NCBI RefSeq assembly: GCF_027887165.1
Contig: NC_077231.1
Location: forward strand, 326,440,014-326,504,013
Direction: 5' to 3'
Length of the DNA: 64,000 bases
Source: Monodelphis domestica
Lineage: Eukaryota > Chordata > Mammalia > Didelphimorphia > Didelphidae
In this document: piece after piece, positions 1-11,640 of the stretch
Numbering within the stretch: the stretch's first letter is position 1
Layout of the letters: every line of letters begins with the position of its first letter
Position numbers and translations under genes: made by a program
The notes under the pieces: model-generated
The model's input: only the letters and a program-made list of their open reading frames with translations
What the model was told of the DNA's origin: nothing
Database searches by the model: none

Positions 1-339
1 TGGGTTCGAGTTTCTGGAGTGGCAGGAAAATGGCAGGCTGGTTTGGCAGGGGGCACGCCCTCACCGGAGCTCCCTGCCACGATGAGATGGGTGGGCGGGG
101 GGGAGGGGGGGGCTGGACACGGTCAGACGTGGAAGAGGGTGGGAAAGCTGACCCCAGCCCAAGGCGGACTGGAAGAGGGTTATTCGAACTGTGGTTTTCA
201 TCTAAAAAAGATCTGGGGGTGGTGAATGAACCACAAGAAAAGGAGGGCATCTTTGGGCTGCGTCGTCCGAGCCCCCTGTGCTCTGCCACGGAACACTAGA
301 AGCACCAACTTGTCCGGCACTCTCCAAATGGTACCTCTT

Positions 340-470
340 GTCATCCTGGTGCTGTTGTGATTCCCGTTTTACAGATGAGGACTGTGAGGCAGGCAGTGAC
401 TTGTCCAGGGTCTCCCAGCTCCTGGCTCTGTACTGTGGGCCCTCGTAGCTGCCTCACCCCTTCTCTAACG
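340..470 (+). repeat. MIR SINE fragment
   Basis: Carries the MIR core: TTTTACAGATGAGG, then a GTGACTTGTCCAGGGTC-like segment. Old and diverged. The first 300 bp of the window are GC-rich unique sequence with nothing recognisable. Confidence 0.7.
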
Positions 471-699
471 ATCTCAGATCCATCTATCCTGTGGTGGTGC
501 CAGTCTGGGTGCACCAAGTTTGAGGAAGACAAAGGGCCAAAGGCTTCAGCTGAAGGGCGGAGCCAGGAGCAGGGCGTGGCAGGCCCTGAGGGTCCGAGTG
601 AGCCCCCTCCCACAGGTCTGCAGGGCCAGCTGGACAGCTCCTCCTTTCCCTGTCCAGTGCCTGGGGGAGTGCCAGTGACTCACCCGGCTCCCGCTGGGA

Positions 700-775
700 A
701 CAGTGAGAGCCTCATCTGCCCAGCCCTTCCTTTTACAGATGGGGAAACCAAGGCAGACCAGAGCAGCCAACCAGC
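700..775 (+). repeat. MIR core fragment
   Basis: CTTTTACAGATGGGGAAACCAAGGCAG matches only the MIR central core. Confidence 0.5.
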
Positions 776-934
776 AGCTGCACCCCAGAACAGAGCCCCC
801 TTTAGGCCACCAGGTCTCCCCACTGCAGGGTGCCACACTTGGCTCTGCCAGGGATCTCTTCGGGAGTAAGAGTGGAGGGCCTGGGGCGCCTTGACGTCTG
901 TGGGACAGTGTAGGCACAACCCTGAACACAGGAA

Positions 935-1228
935 CCTACAGCCTGAGGGGGCCTAGAGGTTGTCTAGCCCATGCCCCACCCTCCCAACTGGCAAAAGAGG
1001 AAGCTGAGGCACAAGGAGGAAGTGCTCGGCTCCTAGTGGCATCCAGGATCCTCAGTCTAGAGCTGGAAGGGGTCCCAGAGGTTTTCTGGTCCAGCCCTTT
1101 CATTTTCACACAGGAGGAAACTGAGGCTGAGGGAAGTGAAATGACTTGGGAGACTAGTAAGTGGCAGACATGGGATTTGAATCCAGATCTTCCTGACTCT
1201 TGGCCCAAGGCTCTCTACACTGTAGTGC
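935..1228 (+). repeat. Two adjacent MIR-type marsupial SINE copies
   Basis: A fragment at about 935-1025 (GAAGCTGAGGCACAAGGAGG) is followed by a nearly complete copy at 1033-1228. The latter begins TCTAGAGCTGGAAGGGGTCC, passes GGAAACTGAGGCTGAGG and ends TTTGAATCCAGATCTTCCTG. Confidence 0.75.
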
Positions 1229-1261
1229 GATGTCCCAGATGAGGGAAGAGACTTGCAGAGG

Positions 1262-1492
1262 ATACAAGACTTGCTCTGCCCCCCTTCCTGGTTCAGCTCA
1301 AGGGCCACCTCCTACAAGAAGCCTCCCTGATTCTCCTAACTGTTAGCTCTTTCCAGCCCCTGAAACTCATTTCTCTTGACTTCTTGGGCGTGGTGCTCTG
1401 TCCAGGCAATGTCAGCCCCCCCCCCCCTCCGTTTTGTCTTCATATGCCCAGGGCTTAGCAGAGGGCCTGGCAAAAGCAGCTGGAATGAAAAC
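1262..1492 (+). repeat. L2 3'-end fragment
   Basis: GCTCAAGGGCCACCTCCTAC followed by AAGAAGCCTCCCTGATTCTCC is the typical L2 3' UTR. It ends near GGGCCTGGCAAAAGCAGC, a diverged L2 tail. Confidence 0.65.
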
Positions 1493-1589
1493 GAGGTTGG
1501 GATGAGACACCAGGCGGTCCTGCCTTTTCTCCCAAAGTGGAGGAAACCATGATTGACAGTGACTAGGACTGCCGGAGGCGTCTGGAGAA

Positions 1590-1775
1590 GGAAGAGGAAG
1601 GGAGGGAGGGAGGGAGGGAGAAGGGCAGAGCTGGCAGCCGAAGAGAGGAAGAGAAGGGGAGGAGAGAGAGAGGAGAGGGCATCAGGGAGAGGAGGGACAG
1701 AGAAAAGGTGAGGCGATGGAGAAGGAAGAGGGAGGAGGGGAGAGAGAAGGAAAGGGCTAGGAAGAGGAAGAGGGA
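1590..1775. repeat. Purine-rich GGAA/GGGA low-complexity tract
   Basis: Mostly GGGAGG, GAGAGA and GGAAGAGG with few pyrimidines on the + strand. The opposite strand has an open frame rich in Leu, Pro and Ser that is an artefact of this composition. Confidence 0.85.
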
Positions 1776-1839
1776 GAGCCATTGCCTCTGACAATGGCCT
1801 TGGACTTCAAAGCTTGTAAATCAACATCAAACATCCTGT

Positions 1840-2075
1840 TTGAGAGGCAGCAGGGTCTAATGAGCAAGAGCCCTGGACCCAGGGTCTCTCTGGCCTGAGT
1901 TCAGATCCCACCACTGACACCAACTACATGATCATGAGGCAGTTACTCCCCTTCCTGCAGAGCCAGTTTCCCCTTCTCTCAAATGGGGATGCTAATGCCT
2001 GTAGTAAGTCCCTCAAAAGATGAAGGGCCTCGCAAACCTTACAGGGCTCTATATAAACCCCAACCCTGACTATTA
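1840..2075 (+). repeat. MIR SINE, near full length
   Basis: Recognisable from the 5' part (GGCAGCAGGGTCTAATGAGC) through TTCAGATCCCACCACTGAC, TCAAATGGGGATGCTAATG and the 3' end AGGGCTCTATATAAA. Confidence 0.75.
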
Positions 2076-2444
2076 TCTCATTTGGCATGTACAGTGGTCT
2101 AGTAAGTGTCTAGCCATGGACCCACCAACACAGGTGAGGCCAGTGGGAAGCAGCATGATGGCTTCACCAAAAGACACCGCTGGACCCATGATCTCCGGCC
2201 CTTTAGGTGTGCACCCAGACCTCACGTGCTCCCTACAGGTGTACTCCTCCACATATGTGTCTTGGGCATGTTCACCCATCCCCCTTGCTGTACACCTCTT
2301 TGTGGGAACGTGCATGCAAAGTTTATGGGGCTGGAGATGGAAACACCATATTACCTTTTCTTTGATGTTTTGTTAATGCATTTGCTTTGAACTAATCATG
2401 TTCTCAGACTGATAAGTAAAAGTGAAAACACTGATGGGGGCTCA

Positions 2445-2630
2445 TCAGTCATGGCTTCTTCCAATCTTCCCAGCAATTCTTTGTCAATAGAAAGTTCTCT
2501 CCAAACCTTGGGTCTTTGGATTTATCAAACACTAGGTCACTCTGCTCATTTAGTACCTTGGGTTGGGCACCTATTCTATTCCACTGACCCACTGCTCTAG
2601 TTCTTAGTCAGTCCCTGGATTCCTTTTGAG
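2445..2630 (-). mobile_element. Old L1 ORF2 fragment, antisense
   Basis: Reverse-strand match to the L1 segment around 44470-44580 in this window: TTCCCAGCAATTCTTTGTCA, TTTGGATTTATCAAACACTA and TTCTTAGTCAGT are diverged versions of it. 2640-2848 is unassigned. Confidence 0.6.
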
Positions 2631-2847
2631 TGGGTATAGACAGGAAGAGTGCTCTGAATGTGGGTCAATGTTCCTGAGGAGCCACGTGTGATAAGGGATC
2701 ACAGCAGACACTGATGAGTGCTTCATCTGTGGCCACATAGTAAATGTTTGAGGGCCAGTCTCGGAGCTCTCCCTATCACTCCACCTTTGCCTCTCCATCC
2801 CAGTCAGACCTCTGACTTGAAGCCTGTTGCACTCAAAAGAGGGGTAA

Positions 2848-3745
2848 GGGGTGTGAAAGGAAATTCTGGGTTCTCTTTGTCTATTCTGAGTTCACACTTG
2901 TGAGAAGGGAATCCTGTATTCTCCTCATTGCCTAGTTGGAGTTAGCACTTTGGTTAACACTAACTTAACTACCCCTACTTAGTACCTCACTAGATTGTGA
3001 AGACAGCATTAACTCTCCTTTGTCTACTTTTGAATTTAATCAGCAAAAGCTTGAACACCCTACTTAGCACTAGGTGGAAGAGCTCTTAGAGAGCACCACC
3101 CTTTCAACTTAATTAGCCAAGAAAATGTGAACCCTTTTGATGAGAATTCACACCTCCAGAAGGCGAGAAGTGGATCCCACTGCACCCCCCTGGGCAGTGT
3201 TAGACAATTTGGAAGCTGTGATTGGTTCTTGTGAAGAGGGGAAGGGACAAGAAGCCACCATAAAAGTCATGAATCCTTTGGCTTGAGTCAGTCTTGTGGA
3301 GATAATCTCCTAGAGATACTCTTCTGGTACAGTCTTCTGGGGAGAGTTGGCTTGAGGTCAGCTTCAGAAGAAGGTTCACTTCAGAGATGAATTGGCTTGA
3401 GGAGTCATCCCCCATAGATCATCGCCTTCAGCTTGAGTCATTGTCTTGACCTGCCCCTTGGAGGGAACTTGGGTGAATGAATGGCTTTCCTTTACTGATT
3501 TCTGGAGAGAGTTTAATTCCATTGAAGGTCAACAAGTCTTGGGTAAGTCATGCACCAGAGCAATATTTAATTAGACAGGCTAAATATCTTCTCTATCTTT
3601 CGTATTTCTCTGCTTTCACTCTTTCTACCCCTTTTGTAAATAAAAGCTATTAAAATCATTTCAACTTTGAGCAATAAATACTTTTAAATGGCAACCACCA
3701 TTATTATTTATAATTTTCATATATTTCAGTCAAACCATTAATTGT
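2848..3745 (+). mobile_element. Probable solitary LTR of an endogenous retrovirus
   Basis: An AT-richer block starting TGTGAAAGGAAATTCTGGG. It has a TATA-like CCATAAAAGTC near 3259, an AATAAA (TAAATAAAAGC, near 3637) and a terminal part with GGCAACCACCATTATTATTT. The same terminal logic (GGTGACCACCAATTTAAATC) occurs on the minus strand at about 51200, so these look like two LTRs of one broad family. No retroviral coding region is attached. The class and exact ends are uncertain. Confidence 0.45.
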
Positions 3746-3889
3746 AATTCCTACTGGGGAATAAAGGAAGCCACAAGAATACAGTAAGCTCATTCTGGGT
3801 TCTAGGTGTCTGGAGACAAAGACAAGAATTGAATAAAATTTGCTGTCCAAGACTGGATGCCCATTCAATTGGGGGAAATGAATTTCTTT

Positions 3890-4335
3890 AGCATTTTAAG
3901 GACTTCAAAATGCTTTCCTCAAAAACAACAACAACAACAACTCTGCATGGTAGACAGAGCAAGAGTCATTATTCCCATTCTACCAATGAGGAGACTGAGG
4001 CTCAGAGAAATTAAATGACTGATGTAGGATCACAAATGCATTAAATGTTGAAACTGGGATTTGAATCCAGGTCCTTTGACTCTCAGTCCAACATTCCATG
4101 GCAGCTGGACAGAGCCTGGATTCAGGGAGAACTGACTTCAAATATAGTGTCACATCCTTCTTTGGCAAGTCACTTCACATCTGCCTCAGTTTCCTCAACT
4201 GGAAAATGAGGATAATGATAACACCTCCCCCTCTCCAGGTGGCTGTGAGATCTAGTGAACTAATCCTTGTCAAGCACCCAGCACAGTGGCTGGCACGTGA
4301 TAGGGTCTTAAACAAAGTGCTTATTCCTTTCCCAC
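3890..4335 (+). repeat. Two tandemly placed MIR SINEs
   Basis: The first copy (3890-4098) shows GGAGACTGAGGCTCAGAGAA and GGATTTGAATCCAGGTCC. The second (4100-4335) shows TTGGCAAGTCACTTCACATC, CTCAGTTTCCTCAACTGG and the 3' end GGCTGGCACGTGATAGG. A short (ACA)n run is at 3927-3942. Confidence 0.8.
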
Positions 4336-7300
4336 TTTCCATTTCCCTTGCCCACTGCAGACGCCATTTTGTGACCATCCAAACCCAGTTTTGACAGGTC
4401 TCAACATCTGACTCCCTTGGCAGCTGAGGACTCCTGGTTCTGAGTGTTCCTCAGCTTCAGCCTGGTCCCTCCCACCACACCCATCAGCATGTCTCTGACA
4501 AGTGCCAACGCTTTCCCAGGCACAGGAGTTGGAGGTGGGCTGCTGCAGCTGGGGCTCCCGGGCGCCCGTCAGTCTCCACTACTGAAAAGCAGAGAAGAAA
4601 GGCAGAGAATGGCAGGCGCTGAGCGGGCTCTGTCAAGTGAGCTTGTTTCCAAAGTTCCTGTGATAGACTTGGTCCCGGGCAGCTTGGCAGGCAGCACGTG
4701 GGCAGGTGGGTGGGCAGCCAGGCAGTCTGGCAGTCCCTAGGCTCCATTCAGCAGACGACAAAGCTGCCACACTTAAAGAAGGCTCTTTGGGGGGCCTCTT
4801 GGCACTGCGTGCTGAGTTACCTTCTGGGCTTCCCCCAGAGGGGCTCTGGCTTTCCTGATCCAAGTTGATCCTGTTCCGGGCTAAAATTCAGTTGTTTTCT
4901 GGGCTTCGATCCTCTCCTCCTACGGTCTTCCTCAGGGTTCCACTATGGTGCCGGAGTAGTGACGTGGGCCTCTGGGAGGACAAACAGGCTCCAGAAATGT
5001 CCCTCAACCTCCATCTTTCTCGCCCTGCTCTTTGTCCTTGCTCTTCTCCGTGTCTCCCTCTTCTCCAATGGGATGAGCATTGAGCCTGCCGTGGCCTTGT
5101 GGCCTGTGGGCCCTGGGCGGGCTTCCCGTCCTCATCTGTAGGACGAGGGGGCTGGCCTCTGGCCTCTGGATCTCTTCTAGCCTTTCATCCAGGGCTCTGT
5201 GACCTCTCAGCCCCCTCGGGCCCCGTTCCGCCTTGACGATTTCCCAGTTGTCGACTACACACCATCCGCCATACTGGAAATCCGCTCTCGGCTCTTCTTC
5301 CACTCATTCCTCCATTCTGGCCGCTCCACTCCTGCCTGGTGCCGAGCTTCCGGCTGGCCCACGGGCCCGAGAGCAGAAGGACTGCCACTTTTCAGGGGCC
5401 CGTCCTGGCATCATTCCCTTGAAAGGGAACTTGGCAGGGAATCGAGTCCCCCAGGGAGAGGGAATGGCTCCTTCTCATCCCCGAGTGCCAGCGTTTGGGT
5501 TAACCGAGGGCTTCCCGGAGACGGCGTCCCTTGGAAGAGGGCACAGCCCTTCGAGGAGGTGGGTAAGCCCAGGATGGACCCTTTGGGCTAATGCTAGACA
5601 GGCCGATGCGAGCCCTTCCAGAATGCAATGGAAGGAAGCGCTCATGGATGGCCTCTCGCCACTCGCCACCAGGAATTCCAGGTTAAGGTGCGAGAAGAGC
5701 CCCCTTCACATGGGCCGGGTTCCCCCCCATCGTCGCTGTGGCTTCTGGACCTTCCTCGTGGAGTATAAAGGGCCCAGGAGCCACCCGGCAGCACCCTGGC
5801 CAGCGGCCCCAAGGCGCAAACCGGGGTGAGCCCTCAGCTTCCTGCCCAAGGGAAGTGGGAGCCAGCAAGCCCCATCGTGGGTGCTGCCCCCTGCCAACAG
5901 CTTAGCGCTTAGCTGCCAAGTCATGTGTGTGGAAACGAGCTTTCCCAGTACTGTCGCTGCCTACAGGGCCAACGGGCCCCCGGGGAGCCCTCTGGAGCCC
6001 CTGCAGGGATGCTGCTGCACCCGCCAAGCCTCCCTTCAGGGCCAAGGGGAGGCCCTACTGCTCCATGGCCCAGGGGGCTCTAACCCTTGCTTCGCGGCTG
6101 TGTCCGCCTTATGCTCTGAGGCAGCAGCCTGCCCACCCCCCATCAGGCCAGGACCCATTCAGTAGGGTGGCTCCAGGGGCCCCCACAAGTGAAAAAACCT
6201 GGCGGGGGTTGTCTCCTGGTCCACCGTGCGAGACTCGCTGGTTCTCAGGGTCCTGGACTGTGAGATAAGAAAGGGCTTTGGCTGGGCTCCAGGAGCTCTG
6301 GGGACCTTCCAGCTCCGTGCTAGCAGGGATTACAGCAGGCAGGGGAGGGAAGAACCCCCACTGGAACCTGGGTGGCTCACAGCAGCGCGGAGCCCAGCAA
6401 AGAACACACACCTTGGACTTCTCAAACAGCCCCAATCCCCACTTTCTCCTCCTCTGAGGCCCTTCGCGGGGGTTCCAGCACCTCCAGGAAAGCACATTCA
6501 GGCTTCAGAGAGCTGGCGTTTGGCACCCCTGTTTGCTTGCTGGAGCTTCACAACTCTGAGAGATGGGTGCTCAGATGACCCCATTTTACAGATAAGATCC
6601 CTGAGGCTCCCCTTCAAAAGCCATCTCAAATGCTGTTATGAGCATGCTTACTAGGATTATGCTCTTCAAGCCTTCCCTGGAGCCACTGGGACTTTGGGAG
6701 CCTGTCCTGTGCCCCCCCCCCCAGCTCCTGGGTTGTTCCCCACTCCCAGGAGCCCTGGCAGCCTTCCTTCATGTGCTGCTGGAGCTTGGCAGGGACGGAG
6801 AGTGACGGGTTCCAGGTATGAGCGGCTCACGGAAGTATTAAAGATGGATTCAGAAGCTGACGCGAATGAGCAAAGTGCTCGCGGCCCAGACTTTGGATAC
6901 GTTTCTGATGTTTCTCATCACTGATTTCGGGATCCTGGAACTGGATGGGGCTCACATTTGGGGGACTCAACCCTCTCCCCCTGGCTGCAGTCTGGAAGGC
7001 TGCCAAGCAGTTTCTGGAGCTTCTTTGCAAGGGCAAAGGCGAGGTATGAGATGGGGCCAGCGTGCTGAAGGAAGGAAGAAGGACCTGCAAATGAGCTTCT
7101 GGTCCTCAGCGCTGGCTACTCCACTGTCTTAGGATTGGCCCTTTTAGCTTGCTCTTGATTACCAACCTGATGCTGCTTTTTCTGCCATGACACCTGTTTG
7201 CTTGACAGCCCACATGCCCCATTCCTTGGGACCTCAATCAAATCTAGGCCACCTGTCTGACCACCAGAGGAGCACTCCACCGGCTGGGTGAGCTGCTGAA

Positions 7301-8042
7301 GAATCCCGAGTCTCTGGGCCTCTTTTCTCTCTATGTCCTCCTCACCTTAAGCTTTAGCCCTTCCACCCACGTCCCCTCAGGCCCCAGTTTCCCTTCCAGG
7401 TCCTCAAGCCCTGTAAGAAGGTCTTGGAGCTGCAGGACGTTCCCCCACTCTGCTTCCTGCCTCTTTTCAGGTTTCTTCCTGGGCCCTGAGACGGCTTAAA
7501 TGTAATAAGCACAAGAGTGGCAGCACCCACTGCTGTTCATGGAGACTTCTAGGGCTTCTTGCCTGGAAACCAGAGCTGAGTGGGTGGCCCCTAAGAGGAT
7601 GGTCCATCCCCTACTGACCGAGCCAACTCGGCACCAGAAAAGCAGCTGCCAAGGCTGGGGCCAGCACAGAAGGAGCATCCCCCTTCCTCCCCAGCTCAGG
7701 CTGCCTTGGCCAAAATGGCGTCCTGAGTCCATTGGGTCTCACACAAGTCAAAGGTCAGACCCCAAGGAGAGACTCCTGCGTCAGCCATGGTGAGTTTGGG
7801 TCTCTGGCCCTGGGAGAGAGGCCTGGGACGGCGGGTTCTGGAGACTAAGCCGGCTGCCTGGGCTGGGAGACAGGTAGAGCTACAGGCGTGAGGGCCACCC
7901 TCTTAGCAGTCTTTTCGTCTATGGCTGTGCTGGGCCAAGGGGTACTACAACAAGCCTTTAAGGACAGCCAGAAGCTCCTGGTGCCCCCCCCACTCCAACA
8001 TCTGGAGTGAAAGCATTGCTTGAAAAGTGGAGCCCAAGTCAG
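4336..8042. other. GC-rich unique sequence, no gene recognised
   Basis: Mostly unassigned. MIR 3' remnants are visible at about 5120-5215 (GTCCTCATCTGTAGGACG) and 6545-6615 (CCCATTTTACAGATAAG). A C run is at 6713-6722. Several open frames of 90-200 codons exist but have Pro/Gly/Arg-rich shadow composition and no family resemblance. Confidence 0.5.
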
Positions 8043-8160
8043 CCCCCTCTCCTCCTCCTCCTCCTCTTCCTTCTCCTCCTCTTTCTCCTCTTCCTCTTCC
8101 TCCTCCTCCTCCTCCTTTTCCTCCTCCTCTTCCCCTTCCTCCTCCTCCTCCTCCTCCTCC
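8043..8160. repeat. 118-nt uninterrupted pyrimidine microsatellite (TCC/TTC)
   Basis: Only C and T on the + strand. The Glu-rich or Arg-rich open frames across it on the minus strand are artefacts of the repeat. Confidence 0.95.
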
Positions 8161-8524
8161 ACTTCAGGAGACACTGGGGATTTCCTAGAGGAGAATGACA
8201 AGCAGAAAATGGAAGCTGAGACCTCAAAAATGGAGCCCCCAATAAAGAGGCCGAGAGCCTGAGCCAGGGGGCACCAGCGGGTCCCTTCTCCATGCCCGCT
8301 GGGCACTGAAGCTTGATGTCAGGCAGGCTGGCCACACAGGCCCCTGGAGTCGGGGCCATGGCTCACCTGAGTTGTCCCAGAGCCTCCTGCTTGTGTGTGG
8401 GAGCAGGACAGCCAGCAGGTGGGGCTGATCCTGTGCAAATGGGAGCTCCCAGGAAGCTTGGGGCTTCTGCCCCCAAGAGGTTTATGAGGAATGGACTAAG
8501 AAGGAGTGGAGGAGAGGAGAGGCA

Positions 8525-8965
8525 GTAGGGTGGGGAAGGCCTGGGTTCAAGTTCCGCCTCTAACCCTTCCTGGCGGTGTGCCAGCCACTGGGCTAAGCCC
8601 CGTTATACAAAAGGCAAAGAGAAGGTCCCTGCCCTGCCAAAAAGGGGGAGGGAGAAAGGAGGTGGCAAAGCCTGGCAGGGATGGCAGCGCATCGAGGGCC
8701 CTCTCAGCACCCAGAATAGCTCCGAATCTCCCAGGGCCAGGGAGGATGACTGCCAGGCTGGCTCAGGATATGTTTGGGGACTGGTAAAGCCATGCCTGGT
8801 TCATTGGAATGGAAGAGTGCATCGTGGCCCCGGGGCCAGGGGCTCGGATTTGAATCCTGCTCCAGATACCACAACATTCCTGCTCTGTGAAGTGGGATGA
8901 ATGGTCATTGATGGCTGGCACTGCGGCTCCCTCAGAACCTTGCCTCTGAACGGCAGGAGGCTCGC
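8525..8965 (+). repeat. Diverged SINE fragments
   Basis: GGGTTCAAGTTCCGCCTCTAAC (8543 onward) and GATTTGAATCCTGCTCC (8849 onward) resemble the middle part of MIR. Ends are not clear. Confidence 0.4.
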
Positions 8966-10330
8966 TCCCTCCGCTGACATGAGTAAGCCTGGGGGGCAGT
9001 AGGGTCCCCCCACCTTGCACTGGATGTCTTCTGAGACTGAACTGGGAGGTGGGGGCCCATGGGAACCCCCCGGCCTCCAGATAGCACAAGAGGGCACTGC
9101 CAGGTGTAAGAACTAAAAATACGATTTCTCCCCAGATGTATATTTTATAAAGTTGATTGGAAAGGGTAGACAGCGTTCCTCTAGGTAGCCTGAGCGCGTG
9201 GTGCCTGGCCTGCATGTCTCTTCTCTTCTGCCCCCTCACCTGCCGGCTCTGGGTCAGCCCCAACCCTGACTTTTATTGGCCGGGACAGACACATGCCTGG
9301 AGCAGCTGTGGTATGTCAGGAATGTTTGATAGACAAGTAAAGCTCCTGGGGGGGGGGGGGCTCCTTTACACACAGGCAAGCCAAGGCCCCGGGATCCCCT
9401 CTGACTCTACCTGAGAGCTGAGGCGTGCCGTCCAGCCAAAGGCCTCTTCCCAGCCTTGCCTGGTTACCCAAAGGGCCAAATGAGGAGAACCAGGTGTGAT
9501 GTTTTATCAAGGTCGGGAGGTAAATTGAGTCAGGCTGAGTCACCCCTGAGACAAGGGGCAAGGCCAGACTTGGGTGTCTGACTGCAACAACAGCTAGTGA
9601 GATCTGAGGATTCCCTGTGGAGGATGAGCCACGCTGCACCCCCCTGCCCACGTCTGATGGCCCTCAGGCAAAGCCTGGCCACAAGAGCTTCCTGCACAAG
9701 CGAGGAAGACCCCGGAGGGCCTGCCATACAGCACAGTGGGAGGGCCGCCCAACTCTCGCCTCCTGCTCTTGCAAAGGCAGGGAAGAGATGCAGCGAGCAC
9801 AGCATCAGCCACTGGGGAGGGACCGTGAAAGGGTCAGCGGAGGCAGGCCAGGGATGAGCCCTGGCTCAAAAGGTGGCTTGGCTGCTGCCTGGATGGTGCA
9901 GAGAAGGAAGGAGGGGGAGGTCCTAGGAGAAGGGCACCATGGGGTGGACCTCGCTGGGTGCCTGGCAGGGCTGGCAGTCTGGAGGAGGGCCAAGGAGACC
10001 CCCACAGGGAGATGATGTGGGAGGCGGCACAGAGATTGGGCCCACAAGGGAAGGATCCGGAGCCCTGGGGGGAAGCCCCTTTGGGGGGGGACATGCTTTC
10101 AGTCAGGATGGAAAAGGCCAGCAGGAGCAGAAAGGATCTAGGAGGGGAGAGCCACCCCATTCACTGCTGCAGAGATGGGCCACGGGCTGGGGGCCCCGAT
10201 GGAGAAGTGGGGTCTGAGCTAGGTCAGATGGTCAGGGGGCAAATGTTGGAGAGGGGAGGGCTGCTGTCCTGGGGAAAGGCAAGCCTTTGGGAGTCGTCCA
10301 GCGGGTTCCCTGAGGGTGAGGACTCCTCCA
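8966..10330. other. GC-rich unique sequence, no gene recognised
   Basis: Nothing recognisable apart from a poly-G run at about 9350-9360 and short AT-richer stretches at 9105-9170 and 9500-9535. Confidence 0.4.
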
Positions 10331-10399
10331 GCTAGATGTGATGATCCAGTCGAGTAATGGAGATGAGAGACACTGTGTGCTCAGGCCCAGGTGCGTAGT

Positions 10400-11100
10400 C
10401 CTCACACAACGTTCTGCCATAGCACAGAGGTTCGTTCATTATATAGGGTGTCAAGTACCTGCTTTTCTGGCACACAATCAATTTTCTACACACGTTTCCA
10501 TGGAACTTAACAAGATGCGTAGCCTAAGGAGATAGTCAATGAAACATTGTTGCTATGATGAATGACATAAACAGGGTGATCCAGAGGTTACTTCTCCCTG
10601 ACCTAGAGAATCATTGTTCCTTTTGGTCAGCTTTCACAATCAATCACAATTACTTAGGAGATGGATAACAAAACATTTTGTAGCTAGGTACAGGGTCAGA
10701 GGGCAATTTAATGACAGACCAGATTTGGGGTTTTCCTCAATTTCCAAGTCACATTTTTCTTGTATTTCACTTGTGTACTTGGAGATGTTGCTCTGGCTAT
10801 TGGAACATAACAAACCAGTGAAGTGTGTCCTGTCCACCTGGGCTTGAAGGCAACTGATGTTCTGGGCTTGCCTGGCTTGTGATGGGAGTGAATGTAGCTC
10901 TGTGGAGAGGGAAAGGAGGGGGGCAATGGGTAGTGAGCCCTAGGTTTTCATTCATTCATTCTGTTATCTTTTAGGGTAATAGTCTGGGGGGATTAAGGTG
11001 GGATATATGTTTAATCTATAAGTCTTTGCTCATATCATTTCTTTTGTTTTGGAGAGAACAATAATCATCCATTAGTGAGGGACGTTAAAGAGAGAAAAGT
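10400..11100. other. AT-richer island, probably transposon-derived
   Basis: The base composition changes sharply from GC-rich flanks to roughly balanced. It contains CAACAATAATCATCC-like and TTCATTCATTCATTCTG segments but no family I can name. An ancient LTR or DNA transposon is possible. Confidence 0.3.
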
Positions 11101-11335
11101 CACAGAGGGAGATCAGGGGGGGCCTCATTCTCTGGGGCTGCCTTGCAGACCCCATTTCCCCAGACTGTGACCTTGTCAGCCAGTGAGGGTATGATGGCCT
11201 CCAGCAGCGAGCAGCAAACAGAGGCCCTGCCTTTAAGGAGGATGGAGACCAAAGCTGCCCTTGAAGGCAGCTGGGGAAACAGAGTCTGAAGCTGGGAAGA
11301 GAGGGACCATGGAGCAGAGGGTTTCCCAGAGGAGG

Positions 11336-11640
11336 CCTCCCTCTCCCCTCTCCCCTTCTCCTCCCTCTCACCCTCCCTCCCTCTCCTTCTCCTCTCCCCT
11401 CCCCTCCCTCTCCTCTCCCCCTCCCCTCCCTCTCCTTCTCCTCTCCCCTCCCCTCCTTCTCCTCTCCCCTCCCCTCCCTCTCCTCTCTCCCTCCCTCTCC
11501 CTCTCCTCTCCCCCTCCCCTCCCTCTCCCTCTCCTCTCCCCCTCCCCTCCCTCTCCCCTCTCCCCTCCCCTCCCTCTCTCTCTCCCTCCCTCTCCTCTCC
11601 TCTCCCCCTCCCCTCCCTCTCTCTTCTCTCTACCTCCCCA
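11336..11640. repeat. CCCTCT/CCTCTC low-complexity tract
   Basis: About 300 bp of near-pure pyrimidine; 11371-11631 is an uninterrupted run of 261 C/T. It produces long Ser/Pro-rich and Arg/Glu/Gly-rich open frames on both strands (up to 350 codons) that should not be read as genes. Confidence 0.95.

Noticed and set aside
7845..8306. Acidic poly-Glu protein on the minus strand
   Set aside because: The Glu run is the TCC/TTC microsatellite read in reverse; flanking residues show no family.
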